64,000 bases of DNA from Vesta saturnalis (GCA_036346205.1 JARFJB010000762.1:4822501-4886500), one strand, 5' to 3'; numbered from the stretch's first letter, positions 1 through 12,261 are shown. The notes: generated from the sequence alone by a model not told the origin. Program-made: numbers and translations.

Positions 1-361
1 AAAGTACCCTTTTTACTAGAAAAGCTTGATAGAATGTTCAAAAATAATCACTATTAATGTAAAAATTACACGAATTAAACATAAGCGGAAATTGTCTCAA
101 GATATATTCTGTAGTAAGATTCGAATGATATTCCTTGCTTAAAAGTATGATACACGTAACAGTAATCAAAAGCAGCATTAATAACTTAACTGTAGGTAAT
201 TCACATAACATCCAATAAATGTCATATTTATTTAGCTAGTTTCAACGAATTTTTCAAGTGTGCTATTTCGTGTGTCGATGTGATTCAAAAAGAGATAAAA
301 ACAATCTAAGATGTTAGAGCTACTTACATAAATTAATAATGTGCGTTTGACAGGTGTTATA
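1..361. other. AT-rich flank, no gene seen
   Basis: I see no coding stretch, RNA motif or repeat here. It ends in the TA dinucleotide (360-361) that serves as the left target-site copy of the adjacent Tigger element. Confidence 0.6.
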
Positions 362-384
362 GGGGAAAGTATCCTATATTGTAC
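362..384 (+). repeat. Left TIR of the Tigger-like element
   Basis: About 23 bp, matching the right end (2881-2903, inverted) at all but two positions. The shared core is TCCTATATTGTAC. Confidence 0.88.
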
Positions 385-822
385 TGCTTCCTTAATTGTA
401 CCACCCCAATATTTCCTAAATTCGTTAAATCAAACGCCACCTAGCAGATGTATGTTATACTTTGATCAGTCTGCGGTAACCTTGTGATATACCCCGCACG
501 TGAGAACGTCTGCCGGCAGCTTATAGTGAAGTTGTTTGTTTGCCCTATATCTGATGCAAGTTTTGTGTGTTTTTTTATAAGCTTTAAGACAATATCCATG
601 TTAGTTGATTAACGCTGATCTATTTCCACTAACCAGGTAAGCTTTTAGGCACATTTCTTTGCATCTTTTAATAACTTAACCTAAAATTTATATTCATATT
701 TTGTAAACAATAAGAATGAGAGACAGTTTCCTAATCTGTACCAGCCAAGGGTTGCCTAATTTGTGCTGGTCCAATTTAAGCAACTTTATTTTGTTTCAGA
801 ATGAGCCGAAAAGGTATGAAAT

Positions 823-2607
823 ATGGTAAGTGGCCAGAAAAGAACCATGAAAGAAGCTTTAATAAAATACAGGATTGGAAAATTTGGTTTCAATGAGATA
901 TGTAAAATGTATGATCTCCCAAAGCCTACTTTTAAAAGACATCTAACGTCAGCAAATATCAAAGCCAAAGAAGGTGTAAAAGCATTTGGTCGTTGTACTG
1001 TATTTAGTGCGGAGACTAGGCAGCAACTTGAAGAACATATTTTTAAACTGGAAGAGTGTTTTTATGGTGTCACAATTAAAGATATTCGCAGGGCTGCATT
1101 TGACTTTGCGGAAAAAAACCGCATTAAAAACAATTTTAATAAAAATTCACGAATGGCAGGGAAAAAATGGTTCTACCAATTTATGAAGAGACATCCCAAT
1201 ATTTCCTTACGTCAACCAGAAGCCACATTCATTTCAAGAAGTAAAGGATTCAATAGGGAAAATGTGAGCGGGTTATTTGATCTCTTGGAAAAAATAGTTG
1301 ACGAAAATTCCCTAGACTCCACAAAAATTTTTAACGTTGATGAAAGTGGCTTTTCAACAGTACAGAAGAAATGCCAAAAGATCCTAGCAAAAAAAGGAAA
1401 ACACCAAGTAGGAGTCATACCCAGTGGAGAGAGGGGTGTGAACACAACTATGGTGGTTTGCACCAATGCTGCTGGATGCTATGTAGCGCCAATGATTATT
1501 TTCAAGAGAAAACGAATGATGGTAGAGCTTGGAACTGGTGCTCCACCAGGCTGTCTAGTTGTAATTTCTGACACAGGTTACATTAATTCTGATTTGTTTG
1601 TGGTGTGGCTGCAGAAGTTTATTGCTGTGGTTAAACCATCACCTGAAAATAAAGTTCTTTTGGTCCTTGATGGACACACGACCCACTCTAAAAACCTTAA
1701 AGCAGTGATGTTAGCTAGAGAAAATGGGGTTATTATACTACAGTTACCAGGCCACACAACCCATCGACTTCAACCCCTTGATGTGGCGGTTTTTAAACCG
1801 TTAGAAACTTACTACAACCAAGGCGTTGAAAAATGGATGAGAGAATATCCAGGATTGGCTGTGACTCAGTTTCAGGTGGCTCAAATTCTTGGCGAAGCGT
1901 ACGGAAGGGCAGCTACTGTAGGAAATGTTGTCAATGGTTTCCGGAAATGTGGAATCTGGCCCATTGACCGGGATGTGTTTACTGATGTTGATTTTGCAGC
2001 ATCCGATTTACTAACAACAAAGGTAACTTCAAATCCAACCATCGAGCATAATGAACCAGTACAGAGTTCTGTTGCATCTGATAGTGAGGATAGTGTTATT
2101 CCCCTTTCTGAACTTTCTAGAAAGAACCAAACATGTCGACAAAATGTTTCGTTCTAGACCATTATTCCCCTTCCCAGTCCTTCGAGCCCATTGGGCAAGA
2201 AGAAACGAAAGACTAGTGGGGCACAAAAGTCGCAAGTGATTACCTCCACGCCATATAAGGATGAACTAGAATCCCAAGCATCGGTTTCAATAAATCAAGA
2301 TAAACGATCTTCAGTTAAAAGAAAAGTAGGGTCGCTTTCACCTCTACCAAAGACAGGTTCAACCTCATACTTACCAAGCACATCTAAAATAAGACTATTG
2401 GCTTCAAGGAAATCTGCAGTAATAAACAATAGCACTGAGCCGGTCATAGCAATTAATGCACAGGAATGGTTCTGCCACTTGTGTAAGGAGTGTATGGTTG
2501 AACCTATGATACAGTGCTTAAAGTGTAACCAATGGGCCCACGAATCCTGTGCTATGCGCATAAATACTGGACAGTTTTTTAAAACATATATTTTTTTAAC
2601 AGTGTAG
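823..2607 (+). pseudogene. pogo/Tigger-like DDE_1 transposase with C-terminal zinc finger
   Basis: This is a cut-and-paste transposase that would bind the TIRs in the nucleus. The N-terminus holds a psq/CENP-B-type helix-turn-helix (GFNEICKMYDLPKPTFKRH). A DDE_1 catalytic core follows, with FNVDESGF (first Asp), LLVLDGHTTHS (second Asp) and HRLQPLDVAVF (third Asp) 36 residues later. The C-terminal part (2461-2560) has a half-PHD-like pattern, WFCHLC...CLKCNQWAHESC. One TAG at 2155-2157 interrupts an otherwise continuous frame from 823 to 2607. Upstream, a splice acceptor TTTGTTTCAG precedes ATG 801, but the frame from 801 (MSRKGMKYGKWPEK) joins the transposase only across a one-base shift near 840-846. 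The ORF as it stands therefore starts at 823. Without these two lesions the gene would encode about 600 residues, normal for the family. Family call firm; inactivity inferred. Confidence 0.9.
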
Positions 2608-2880
2608 TAATAGGTATACTAGAGTTAAGCTTGTATCTAAATAAAAGATCGTTTGATCGTTGATTTTGTAATTTATTACACATGGTACAAATTAAGAAAC
2701 CACAAGGTCCTATTTAGGAAACCAGTTGCTTAAATTGTACCATTTGCAGTGGTTTTAAAACAATGCATTTTAATATAAACTATAAACTTGAACTCTTCAG
2801 TAAAAATTAATATTAGTTTAAATTTCCATATTGTCCACAGAATAAACGTCTTGTATCTCAAGGCATTTTTGTGTAAAGTG

Positions 2881-2903
2881 GTACAATATAGGAGACTTTA
2901 CCC
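2881..2903 (-). repeat. Right TIR of the Tigger-like element
   Basis: Inverted copy of 362-384, followed directly by the TA target copy at 2904-2905. Confidence 0.88.
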
Positions 2904-2970
2904 TACTATTATAAGACCTATACTTATTGTGATAAAATTATTCTCTATATATTCAATGAGACATTATTAG

Positions 2971-3340
2971 GGCGAACAAATAGTTATTGATACTACAGAC
3001 AAACATATCAAGAGTGATGTCACAACAGATTCATATCCTGCAGAAATATATTATGATATGCCTGTACATGGATGATCCTTTCCCATTATACTTGAATAAG
3101 TTCCACATTTGTCATTTTCTTTAAATTATTCAGGTACGTTTTCTCAGAAATTATATATCGAATATACCAACTGTTAAACCTTTAAGAGATGAAATACTAT
3201 CACCAACAATTACTCATTGGGTTCGATCTGATAAGTAATTACCAGTAAATTCTGTAGTGCACATATTACCTATACCTAACCCACAACACCGTAATAATGC
3301 TTTAGGGTATACCATAGTTCAAGGAGGTAAAAGCTCTGAA
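2971..3340 (+). pseudogene. Unrecognised exon-like tract
   Basis: After an acceptor-like ATTATTAG, an open frame starts GEQIVIDTTDKHIK and runs to about 3067 (ending YYDMP). A possible 70 bp intron (GTACATGG...TTATTCAG, about 3068-3136) keeps frame into VRFLRNYISNIPTVKPLRDE. It runs to a TAA at about 3237 and then continues open (LPVNSVVHILPIPNPQHRNN) to about 3340. The amino-acid composition is protein-like, but I do not recognise the family. It may be host exons of a decayed gene interrupted by the Tigger insertion just upstream, or a piece of another transposon. The splice calls are by eye only. Confidence 0.25.
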
Positions 3341-3774
3341 ATATAATCAAAGTTGTTTAAATGACTAACAAGCTGAATCAGTTTTCACTAATAAAATCAC
3401 CAAAGCAAAATAGATAGATAGTCACAAAATGGTAATAAGCATTGCATGTATGTACCTACAATGGTAAGTAAGTCATCATTACAACACCTTAAAAAAAAGA
3501 AATGCTAGTACCAAATTAGCTGTATATCACACATTGTGGATAATTGATTTGCATGAGTATGTAGATGATGACACATTAAACATGTTAAACTTTTGGTTTT
3601 AATAATGATTGAACATTTGACATAAAAGATTCATAATGTTTGAATGTGTATTTAATAGGTATAAGAGGAATCGATTAAAGAAATTGTATTAGTGCTTTAT
3701 CCACCCATTGGGTTTAATAAAATTTGTAGAATTCTGTAAACAAATTGATTCCCACTAACATTGTTTATGTTTTA

Positions 3775-3969
3775 GGAGCTCTTTGGTACGTGTGGTATGC
3801 AGTAGTTTCATTTTACATTGAAATGAACAAACCAACTACAACGATAGTAACAATTGGTGGATATTCTGGAATACCTCAAAACAGTTACATCGCAGCATCA
3901 TCGGTGGTATCCTACGATGCACAATCACCATGTTATGCTAATTACAATAAAAGTTCAGAACTTGTATAA
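3775..3969 (+). CDS. Possible terminal exon of a small membrane protein
   Basis: A frame of 65 codons opens directly after an acceptor-like TTTATGTTTTAG and ends at TAA 3967-3969. It starts with a strongly hydrophobic helix (ALWYVWYAVVSFYIEM) followed by a polar, Ser/Thr/Tyr-rich tail (GGYSGIPQNSYIAASS...). This suits the last transmembrane segment plus cytoplasmic tail of a multi-pass protein, and an AT-rich stretch with several AATAAA signals (for example near 4597 and 4944) follows like a 3'UTR. It resembles the C-termini of small insect four-helix membrane proteins (DUF4728-like), but that match is a guess. The phase does not obviously join the tract at 2971-3340. The start is set by the acceptor; the in-frame ATG at 3745 lies in the presumed intron. 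Confidence 0.35.
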   Translation, partial: GALWYVWYAVVSFYIEMNKPTTTIVTIGGYSGIPQNSYIAASSVVSYDAQSPCYANYNKSSELV

Positions 3970-5480
3970 AATTAAAAGTGTGCGATCAGTATAGCCACTT
4001 TTAAAACATTTGTAACTAAGATTATTTGCAATTTGTTGAATCATATGCCTAATTAAAAATTGATCTTGTTGACTAATGATGATTATATTTTCTTCCTACT
4101 ACATACTTTTAATTTGTAGGTAAATGGTTGTTTCATGTACCTAGGTAACAAAAGTGGTAATTAGAATATGTTATCTATATTTGTAATTTATCATATGTAC
4201 AGTTAGTGTTTTAAATGATGATTGTGTTTTTCGAAACTGTTTAATGTTTGTAACGATTACATAATTTAGACCTCGAACTTAAGTATTTGTAAAGAAGAAT
4301 TGTTAGTTAAAATCTCAGTTGTATGCAGTAGAATATACAATAGAAGCATTCTTAATTCTTATTGTTAGAAAACCATAACCCTTATTTTAATTTAATAGTA
4401 ACAAAATTTTATATTTAAATGCACACTTCAGGTAAACTGTTTTTTTCTAAACAAACTAATATAATACATTTTTTGTGGCATTGTGTGGTGTGTACATAGT
4501 TTTAATTTTTATCCTATGATATTCAAACGTTTATACTTACGTAGTTGTAAAACCCATGAACAGATATTAAATATTTATGCATCATCTATTTACAATAAAT
4601 CACTGTCTAACAAATTTAGCAACATTGATATTCTACTTCTTAAAAAAAAAAGATTAATACGTGATAAATCTTTTTTCTAAACAAAAGAATATTTCAGGAG
4701 AAAAGTATGTATTCAGAATCTGGCACATTCTGATTTTTTGTGTAATATGAATTTAAGTTTGAGGGTAATTTTTAGTCAAAAACCAAGGTGAGAACTTTAG
4801 GGGCCAATAATACAGATCCAGATGTAAACACTATTACCACAAAAAAAATTTTGTGTGTAATCGCTAACAGTCACCAGCAGCAGTACTAAACTCCATTACT
4901 ACACAAGCATATTTAGAATTAAGTTTTTGACTTTTCTTATGGAATAAAACAGAATTTATTGAAAACATGTTTATAATGTTGCTACAGCTGTGCTTTAATG
5001 TTATCAGTACCAACTCATGTAACCTTTAAATTAATAAGCTGACTTCTTCATATTATATTTGAGTAATGGGCATTAAGGTATCTCTCATATTGATTATACA
5101 AACAAGCAATTCATTTTCAACACTTGAACCTCTGAACCAAATACCATTCTCAAGTACCATAATGAGATCCTCATTTTTTATCTATGTCACCGGTCGCTGA
5201 TGGCCTACGTAACCTGAAATTGGAGTTACTTATGTTTATTTGCATAAATCAATGTCGATCAAACGAGTTTTTACCGTCATTGTTGTATTAATTTAAAATT
5301 GACATAAAACTGAAAATAGCTTCAAACCTAAAACATACTAAAGATGCTTTATTTCAGTTTGAGATATTCTCTTTGATATTATTCATTACATTCAAACGTA
5401 GCCACTAAAGCCTGAAATAATATTATTTAAAATTATAAACTTCACCGAGGAGGCAGACATCTATTTTGCAACAGCTATAC
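3970..5480. other. AT-rich non-coding stretch (possible 3'UTR, then intergenic)
   Basis: There is no credible coding signal. Several AATAAA/ATTAAA signals lie between 4380 and 4950, compatible with a 3'UTR of the preceding exon if that exon is real. The rest to 5480 shows no repeat I recognise. Confidence 0.4.
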
Positions 5481-5489
5481 AATAAAAAA

Positions 5490-6330
5490 CGTTAGAAGTA
5501 GTGCGGCACCTTCCGCCGCCATTTTGTTGACGTCACCTCTAGGGGCACTTTAACTTTCATTTTTTATATACGCCCACGTGTGGGTCGTATTATTGTCAGC
5601 CATCTTGTTGATTAAGGCCTTAGTGCTATCTTGTAAGACAGGTGTAGGAACTTGCTCGGTCTTCGCCCCTTGTCGTGGTCCCCTGATTGGAAATGGCATG
5701 GCGACACTAACCTTATAATACACATGTGGGAACTTGCACTTGGGCCTTCGCCCCTTGTCGCGGTCCGTTCGTGCGATAGTATGAGAGCCCTAACCTTATA
5801 AGACAGGTGTAGGGACTACCTCTTAAGACTTGACTCTGTCGTGGCCCCCTTGACAGGAAATTGTATTCTAATAAGAGGCCCCTGTAAGACAAGTGTAGGC
5901 CTTCGCCCTCTTGTCGTGGCCCCCTTGTGGCGAAACTTCAATTTGTTCGTAGGGCCATCTAGTGGTGTATTTCTAGGACTAATTGAGGTTTGTTTGTGGC
6001 ATCATATGGTGGTGTATAGACTAATGAAAATTTTCTGCAATATAAGTTGATCGTGCACGGCTTTCTTTCTCCCGTTTATTCGTTTCAGCTCTTTCTCAAA
6101 CAAACAAATAAATCGATCAGATCAATCTCAATCAATCAATCAACTAAATCAACCTCAATAAAGCCAGATCTTATCTTACAGTTTGCGGAAACCAGCTTGC
6201 AATTCAAAAATACCGATTTGGTTTAATTCATTACAGTTTGCTTGCTCAAAATCAGCCACAGTTCAAAATACCAAATTGCTATAACGGAAATAAAAGACAA
6301 AAGGTTTTAATGGTTTATTATATGCAAATC
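5490..6330 (-). repeat. CTCF-motif repeat family, block 1
   Basis: This GC-richer block is unlike its surroundings. It contains about four degenerate copies of a phrase built on TGTAAGACAGGTGTAGG ... CTTCGCCCCTTGTCGTGG (5630, 5690, 5790, 5880). It ends in GCCATCTAGTGGTGTATTT (5953-5971), the complement of a CCACTAGATGG core, and a weaker second site at about 6003-6015. The same family recurs at 28040, 31330, 56290 and 59370. The trailing phrase TTTTAATGGTTTATTATATG (about 6304) recurs at about 28921, so it is probably part of the family end. Confidence 0.6.
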
Positions 6331-6569
6331 AATAACTACGAAGTTTAAAACTAACAAATAGGTACCGCATAATGCTATTAATTAATTAAAAATTTTTCTT
6401 TCGGCTGTTCTAATAATAACTGTGTTGGAGAACTAAACTAAATATTGAAATATTTTATGCAGTTCACTAAACCCGTTTTATGGTTTTACATATGAATAGT
6501 TGATATAAAACTGGCTATTGGCTTTACAATCATTAAGTAATTTGTAGAATGTCAATATACACACCTAAT

Positions 6570-7385
6570 TAGCCAAATTAAGTAAAAGTCAACGTGACGC
6601 TTTATTGAAATATCTGGACAGTAAGCAGGTGGAATGCATTTGCGAGTGTGCACATAACATTTAAAAAGGTCGTGTACCTCTGTCAGCTGATCAGAAGCAC
6701 ATTTTAAGGCAGCTGGCACAGACAGGCGAATCTATAAAAACAAGAAACAGTTTCTCGTGCAGAAGGGCGGCGCATTTCTATCGCTCCTGTTAGTATCATT
6801 ACTTGGCGGAATGCTGGGAAATTTGTTTCCAATTACTATGGACCACAATCTGAAGAAGATCATTATTCTACCTATGGATTTTATACAGCGTCTGCAAGCG
6901 CCAGAAAAACAACATTTTAACGCAGTTGGATAACGACATGGATGAAATTTTAAAAGCCAAAATGACCGACTATGACAAATGGCAGCAGTACAATCAGGTT
7001 CAAGGATATCTACTTTTCCAATCTGTTACGTCAACCGGCTAGTATAACAATAAGCGGTGATGATATTAGAGATTTTCCGAAACAAAGGTCTGGCAGACGA
7101 CGAGATAGTATCAACACTGCCTGTTTCAGATAGGAAGAAAGGTACTGATTTCTTGCGTATACTGAATACAGGCGGTGATTTATTTTGGGATAAAAGGGGT
7201 ACCGTCACAATAAAAGGTGAGATCATCTCTCATTCCAACATTATCGATCTGGTTCACGAAACGTTAAGACAGAGAAAAACTGCAAACCCACACGGTTGGC
7301 GACAGTTAGCGACGTACATTAAAGAAATAAATATACCACGAGAGTTTATCGGAAATACTCGAAGATGCTGCTGTATAACCTAATA
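6570..7385 (+). pseudogene. Polinton/Maverick companion gene, broken
   Basis: Two conserved blocks lie in changing frames. The first (about 6600-6890) has a Cys/His-rich start, a basic stretch, a hydrophobic KGGAFLSLLLVSLLGG (about 6763-6810) and then IILPMDFIQRL. The second is an open frame from 7057 to 7383 with GLADDEIVSTLPVS and a C-terminal HGWRQLATYIKEI. In insect Polintons a gene of this kind commonly sits just upstream of the integrase, as here; its role is not known to me beyond a presumed part in the virion-like gene set. At least two frameshifts separate the blocks. The identification rests mainly on recognition of the block pattern and on the adjacent integrase. Confidence 0.5.
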
Positions 7386-7499
7386 TTGAACCGAGCCTCG
7401 CAAGTATAGGTGAGAATTACGATGCCGGTAGTGAATCCAGGGAAACCCCTGGATACTACTTTCGAAGAAGAAGACTTTACCTAGATTAGGATACGTGGA

Positions 7500-8500
7500 G
7501 AACATAACATGGATACTGTATACTATGATCCAGCGCATCTTGCAGGGTTTTCGGGTATAACACCTTTAGTTAATGCAGTCAAGGGTGGATATGGTGAAGT
7601 GAAAAAATGGCTGCAGGCTTAGGAGGCTTATACGGCTCATAAACCTGTCAGAAAAAAGTTTCCCCGCATTAGGTATATTGTGAGCAACATTTATGAACTG
7701 TGGCAAATGGATCTTTGCGATATGCGAACTTTAAGTAAACACAATAGTGGATACAACGGTTATTGATGTATTTAGAAAGGGGGTCTGGGCGAGAGTTCTT
7801 AAAACGAAAACAGCCGCATATGTAATTGAAGCATTCGCCGATATTTTTAAGGAAAGTGATAATACACCGGCAAATCTACAGACGGATAAAAGGAAGGAGT
7901 TTGTGACGGTCAGTGTATAAAACTTTTTCAAGAAACAAAATATCATCATCTACGTAACAAATAACCCTGATGTAAAAGCATCTGTAATTGAAAGATTTAA
8001 TAAAATATTTAAAACAAAGATGTGGCGTTATTTCACCTGCAGAATTCCTACAGGTATATTAATGTACTCCAAAAACTTGTGACTGCTTAGAACCATAGCC
8101 CTCATTTACGTATAAAGATGGCCCCTGAGGCTGTAAACGATGAAAACATTTTGGAAGTGTGGAATAACCTGTACGCGAAAGGCTTAGCCACATCACCTCA
8201 TCCTAAATATAAAACCGGTGCACATGTTAGAATCGCCAGAACTAAGTACACCTTTGAGAAGGAATATGAAACGAATTGGAGCGGGGAAGTTTTTACAATT
8301 AGTGCAGGGATAAAAAGAAGACCTCTAGTTTATCGCGATCTTAATAACGATTCTGTTGTGGGTACCTTTTACGAGGAGGAGTTGCAAGTTGTTACGGTTG
8401 ATAAGTCGATAAGATTTTAGCAGAGAAGGACTGCGGACGATATAGACAATACCTGGTCAAGTGGCGTGGATACAGTGAGATAGCTGGGTGTTAGCTTCGC
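7500..8500 (+). pseudogene. Polinton/Maverick integrase, copy A
   Basis: This is a retroviral-type integrase of a Polinton, which would insert the element's DNA. In order it shows YYDPAHLAGFSG (about 7515), RRxFPRxR-like RKKFPRIRY (about 7650) and then the core motifs: QMDL at 7704-7715 (first Asp), TDK at about 7882 (second Asp) and IERFN at about 7986 (Glu, roughly 35 codons later), followed by MWRYFT. The C-terminal part is open from 8118 to 8420, with an SH3-like stretch (GAHVRIARTKYTFEKEY) and EEELQVV. A chromodomain-like YLVKWRGY (8450-8473) lies in a different frame. Several stops and frameshifts make it non-functional. A closely related copy lies at 16690-17490. Confidence 0.85.
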
Positions 8501-8518
8501 AGCTGAGAGATATATAAA

Positions 8519-9330
8519 ATGGAGTTTTATCTTACCTTATTAAGTAATCGTTCCATAACGTATTTTCCCGACAATATGACGTCAAGTTTTAATACACAAC
8601 AACCAACACGAATAAGATTAACAGGGCCATAGGTTGTAGACATTTCGGACATTCAGTATCTTTGTTCTTTTGCCGCTGTAAGTGCGACAGACAATTTAAT
8701 ACTTACACTTAGGCATATTCATTGGTCTAAATGCGTACAAACAAACATGTTATTGAAATCACCAACACATATAAATTCAGAAAAACATATTTACCTCACA
8801 ATGCATCAAAATAGTCAATCGAACTTCCTTTTCTTTTGCACAACGGCATGGTGATGGACCTTTTGATATTTAGTCGACGAAACCAATGACTCCTTTAATG
8901 GGCCTTTCCACGAATTTCACTAATGGAACTTCTTCAACTATGTACTCGAATCGAAGATTATAGCCGGAATCTCTTTACAAATAATCCGCCAGAAAGGCGA
9001 TATTGATCCAAAAGAAATAAAGTTCGCACTAGTAGTAAACACGTAACCACCTTCTTTGAACTCGAAACTGTCAATCACTGACAACGGTATACGATACTAT
9101 ATTATTTTACTGAGATGGGGAGACGAAACACTATTCACCTTATAGGGTTAACAGGGAAGCTACCCTAACGAAAGCTCTTTCACCACGGTACAGACGTAAG
9201 AATATTCCATCTACCTCCAACGCACATTTCCAGTACGCGGCCGGAGCCGCGATGACGAGAGTCTACATCACGGCATCTCAAACCCAAGACTGCTATCAGC
9301 ATCCTTCAGTTTCAACCGTCTTCCATTTTA
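8519..9330 (+). pseudogene. Polinton capsid-associated-type gene, copy A
   Basis: ATG 8519-8521 opens a frame with MEFYLTLLSN, YFPDN, RIRLTGP and ISDIQYL. This pattern (a short start, then an x-L-x-G-x-W-E-V/x-S-E-I-Q-Y-like phrase) is typical of a structural gene that follows the integrase in insect Polintons and is thought to be a virion protein. Stops appear from about 8631, and frame changes after about 8850 reduce it to short open pieces up to about 9330. Only position and the N-terminal pattern support the call. The same start occurs at 17509 in copy B. Confidence 0.5.
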
Positions 9331-9919
9331 CCCACTTAATTCTTAAATAATCAATCAAAAGGGTTGCTTAAATTTTAAATTGCGCCAAAAAGGAATTCAA
9401 TTCCTAAGCCAAACTGAAAAAATTGCATCGAACGGAAAAGGCGACAGTTTGACGGCTACCAATTAAATTTGGCAACGATGCTCCATACAGAATTATAATT
9501 AATACTCAATTTAATTTTATAAAACGTAATTTCCCTTTCAAAAACGAAAATTTCTAAAACTTACAATAAGGAAACTATTATTTACAAAGAAACGTATTAA
9601 TTTCTACTCTCAAATTAATAAAAGTAATCGTAATTTAAACTTACATCTAAATTTGATAAACAAACCAATACTTTATTTTGTTTTCCAAAAGAGGATTATA
9701 AATGCGATTACTATTTGTAGAAATTCGAAAACCTTCCAAATACCTGAAAGATAAAATAAAAAGTTACAATCGAAAAGCTCCCCAAAGAATTTATGCGTTA
9801 TCAAGTTTAATTGCATGAATTTATACTACATTTCAGATGTACGGTATTAATACATTATAATTTCAGAATTAACGGCAAATGTTTAATAAAATCACGGCCA
9901 CGTGACACCTTGTAGAGTC

Positions 9920-10520
9920 GCAAAATTTTATTTTAGTGGTGCAAAGCGGTGAATAATTGGCGGCTGTGAATTAGCCGTGTCAGTGCAATTTTACTATCAC
10001 TTTTTTCCTATAAGGGCGCAAAATCTTATTTTAACGGTGCAAACTGGCCTTTAATCACTCAATAAGAAGAGAATGATTTGTCCAAAAGTTTGCGGATCCA
10101 TGAAGTTAGGCGGTTTTTTAGAATTTTTCCTACAACTTATTTCCTATTGTGGCACAAAATTTAATTTCAATAACTCAAAATGGCGCAGCCTCTAGTTAGT
10201 CACACTGTTAAATTACCTTATTCAAAAATGTCTCGGCTATCTTCCCACACCAATACCAAAACCAATACCTAAAAAGGTAAAGGATTCTAAAATTCTTTTT
10301 CTTAATTATTAATGCAAATCACAAAATCTTTCGTTTTCATCATCTGCCAATTTATTTAAAACTTAAGCTTTTGTTGAAAATCTTTTCTTTTATACCCGTA
10401 ACACAAGTTTAGTTTGCAGTTTAATCTGCGAGCATTGTTTTGCAATCGACCGGTTTAATTTAAATTACTCTTTTATGTTGAAATATAGTAAGTAGTAGCG
10501 CAAAATTTTATTTTATATGG
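9920..10520 (+). repeat. Diffuse tandem motif in the duplicated segment
   Basis: A phrase like CGCAAAATTTTATTTTAGTG followed by GTGCAAA recurs at irregular spacing (about 9927, 10017, 10150 and 10498). It is also present in copy B (about 18873, 18970, 19103, 21850). It looks like a decayed subterminal repeat array of the Polinton or of the sequence beside it. Confidence 0.45.
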
Positions 10521-12261
10521 GATGGAAATCTTTAGTGAAATCATGTACAATGGTTCTGAAAAGTTTTTTTTTAAATATTAATATATTTTTAAAGTAAGCT
10601 GTAGTTATTCAAGCGCAAAAACTCACTTTATAAACAGAATCATTGAAGAATCGTAAAACAATTCAAAAAATGAGTTTATAAACGCAACTCAAATGATATT
10701 GATTTAACAGTAACGCTTGGTGCTATCTTTTAATTAAAGTCAAATGTTACGTCCCAAGTTACTTCCAGGGTTCTGTATGTTTGTAAGTTTTCGTTTATTT
10801 TCTAGAAAACTGTATTATTGTAGTGTAATGTTTTCGAATCTTTGAATAGATGGCGCACGTGGGATATTACAAGTAACTGTTGGAACACTGAATTTAGTTT
10901 GTGAATTTTGAATTAACAATGTTTCTGTCGATACACATCCTCTTAAGTAATTTGTGTTTTTAGTTATGTAAATATTCGAAAACATTGCTTTTTTTGCATT
11001 AATACAATGGATATTGACAGTAACATTATATCTATTTATCCATTGTGACAAATATATTGATATAATATTAGATTTAATGGTATATTAAGCATAGTTACAG
11101 TATATTCTTAACAGTTTGCAGAATTTCCACTAGAAAGGTTTAAAACGTGAAGGGTACCTTTCATTTCATAAACGAACTTGCAAAGTTGATTATTAAAAGA
11201 CCTAATTGTCGATTAAGATATAAATTGCGTTAGATAAATAAAAATTTCTTTGATATAATCTTCTGTGATTATAATCAAATTTGGAAATATGATGTTCATA
11301 ATTACCAACTCCTTTAATAAAGTTATGAAATTTTTTACCTTACATATGTAACAGCTTCTTGATTAGATTAACAGTAAATAACTTGACGTTTTGTACGAAT
11401 GGCAATTTGAGAAAGAGGTAGAATTGTTTGGGTGAAATTCGAAATTCATACCCAGTATATCACTATTCCGTTTTAAGTAAGATAATTTTATAAATGTTGT
11501 TGCTTGTTTCAATGAGAATTTAGAACATAAAAAAAAAAAGTCTAGAATATTTTAAAAACTCGATATGTTGAATCAATATTTTAACTAGGCTAGAACGTGA
11601 TAGATTCGCTTCGGGAAATTAGCAGCATAGAAGAAATTACGCGAGTAAATACCTGAACTAATACTATAAAGCTCGACATGAAATAATTAATAAAGTTGGT
11701 TGACTTCGAGAAAAAAACTACACTCGCTATTATCTCACACTCTACCTCAATTGTATTAGCGCTCTAAAACATGCTATGATTAAGCAATAGCATCTGTTAC
11801 CCCTGTATATATGGAGTTTCAACTATTGATTTTGTTTTTGGTTTACATTTTAAACAAACAGTTGTGGTGAGTTTTATCTACACTTATGCGTATTAATAAA
11901 CTATTTTACAAAATTTGTATAAAATTTACAAAATTTTAGATGTCGCCTAAGCACCTTAAATCCTAATGACCGGGAAGCTAAACATTTCGAGCTATAAAAA
12001 AACTTGAATTTGGCAATGCCTTCGGTTTTGGAAGTAAATCGCAAGCTCACCATTAACAGAAAGTCAACAAAACGTTAAAAAATTACAGCAATAACATTAC
12101 ATTGAAAACTCGATCTAAGGTAACGGTTTACAGAGAAGCAATTTACAACTAAGGTAAAATAAAATAGAAATTTAAATGAACTAATGCTTACTTAATATCC
12201 TACAATATAAATGAATGCTAACTAACCAAAGTATTTAGAATGCCGGGTTGCTAACTTTTCT

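Larger units (their letters stand above)
362..2903 (+). mobile_element. pogo/Tigger-like DNA transposon, near complete
   Basis: The element is bounded by matching inverted termini: GGGGAAAGTATCCTATATTG at the left and the complement of GGGTAAAGTCTCCTATATTG at the right. Both lie directly against TA dinucleotides (360-361 and 2904-2905), as expected for the Tc1/mariner superfamily, which duplicates TA on insertion. Between them lies one transposase frame (823-2607). Short subterminal variants of the same sequence (ATTGTACCACC near 397, CTGTACCAGCC near 736, and complements near 2685-2745) look like internal transposase-binding sites. Length about 2.54 kb is normal for a full pogo-group element. 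It is probably inactive because of the frameshift and stop described under its transposase. Confidence 0.9.
7645..11975 (+). repeat. Duplicated segment, copy A (uninterrupted)
   Basis: From about TGTCAGAAAAA onward, this 4.3 kb segment matches 16670-23435 once the piggyBac insert of the second copy is removed. It holds the integrase core, the following Polinton gene and about 2.6 kb of AT-rich sequence. The match fades just after ACAAAATTTTAGATG and AAGCACCTTAAATC (11930-11965), which in copy B is the start of the DDE_3 relic. The copies differ by scattered substitutions and many short indels. The intact TTTATTTAAAACTTAAGC at about 10350-10366 is the unoccupied piggyBac site. Confidence 0.85.

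Noticed and set aside
5841..6050. 69-codon plus-strand frame
   Set aside because: It lies inside the CTCF-motif repeat and has no protein-like features shared by other copies.
10840..10870. AGATGGCGCACG at 10847 as another CTCF-type repeat copy
   Set aside because: It shares only the short core; none of the family's surrounding unit is present, and it sits in the duplicated AT-rich segment.
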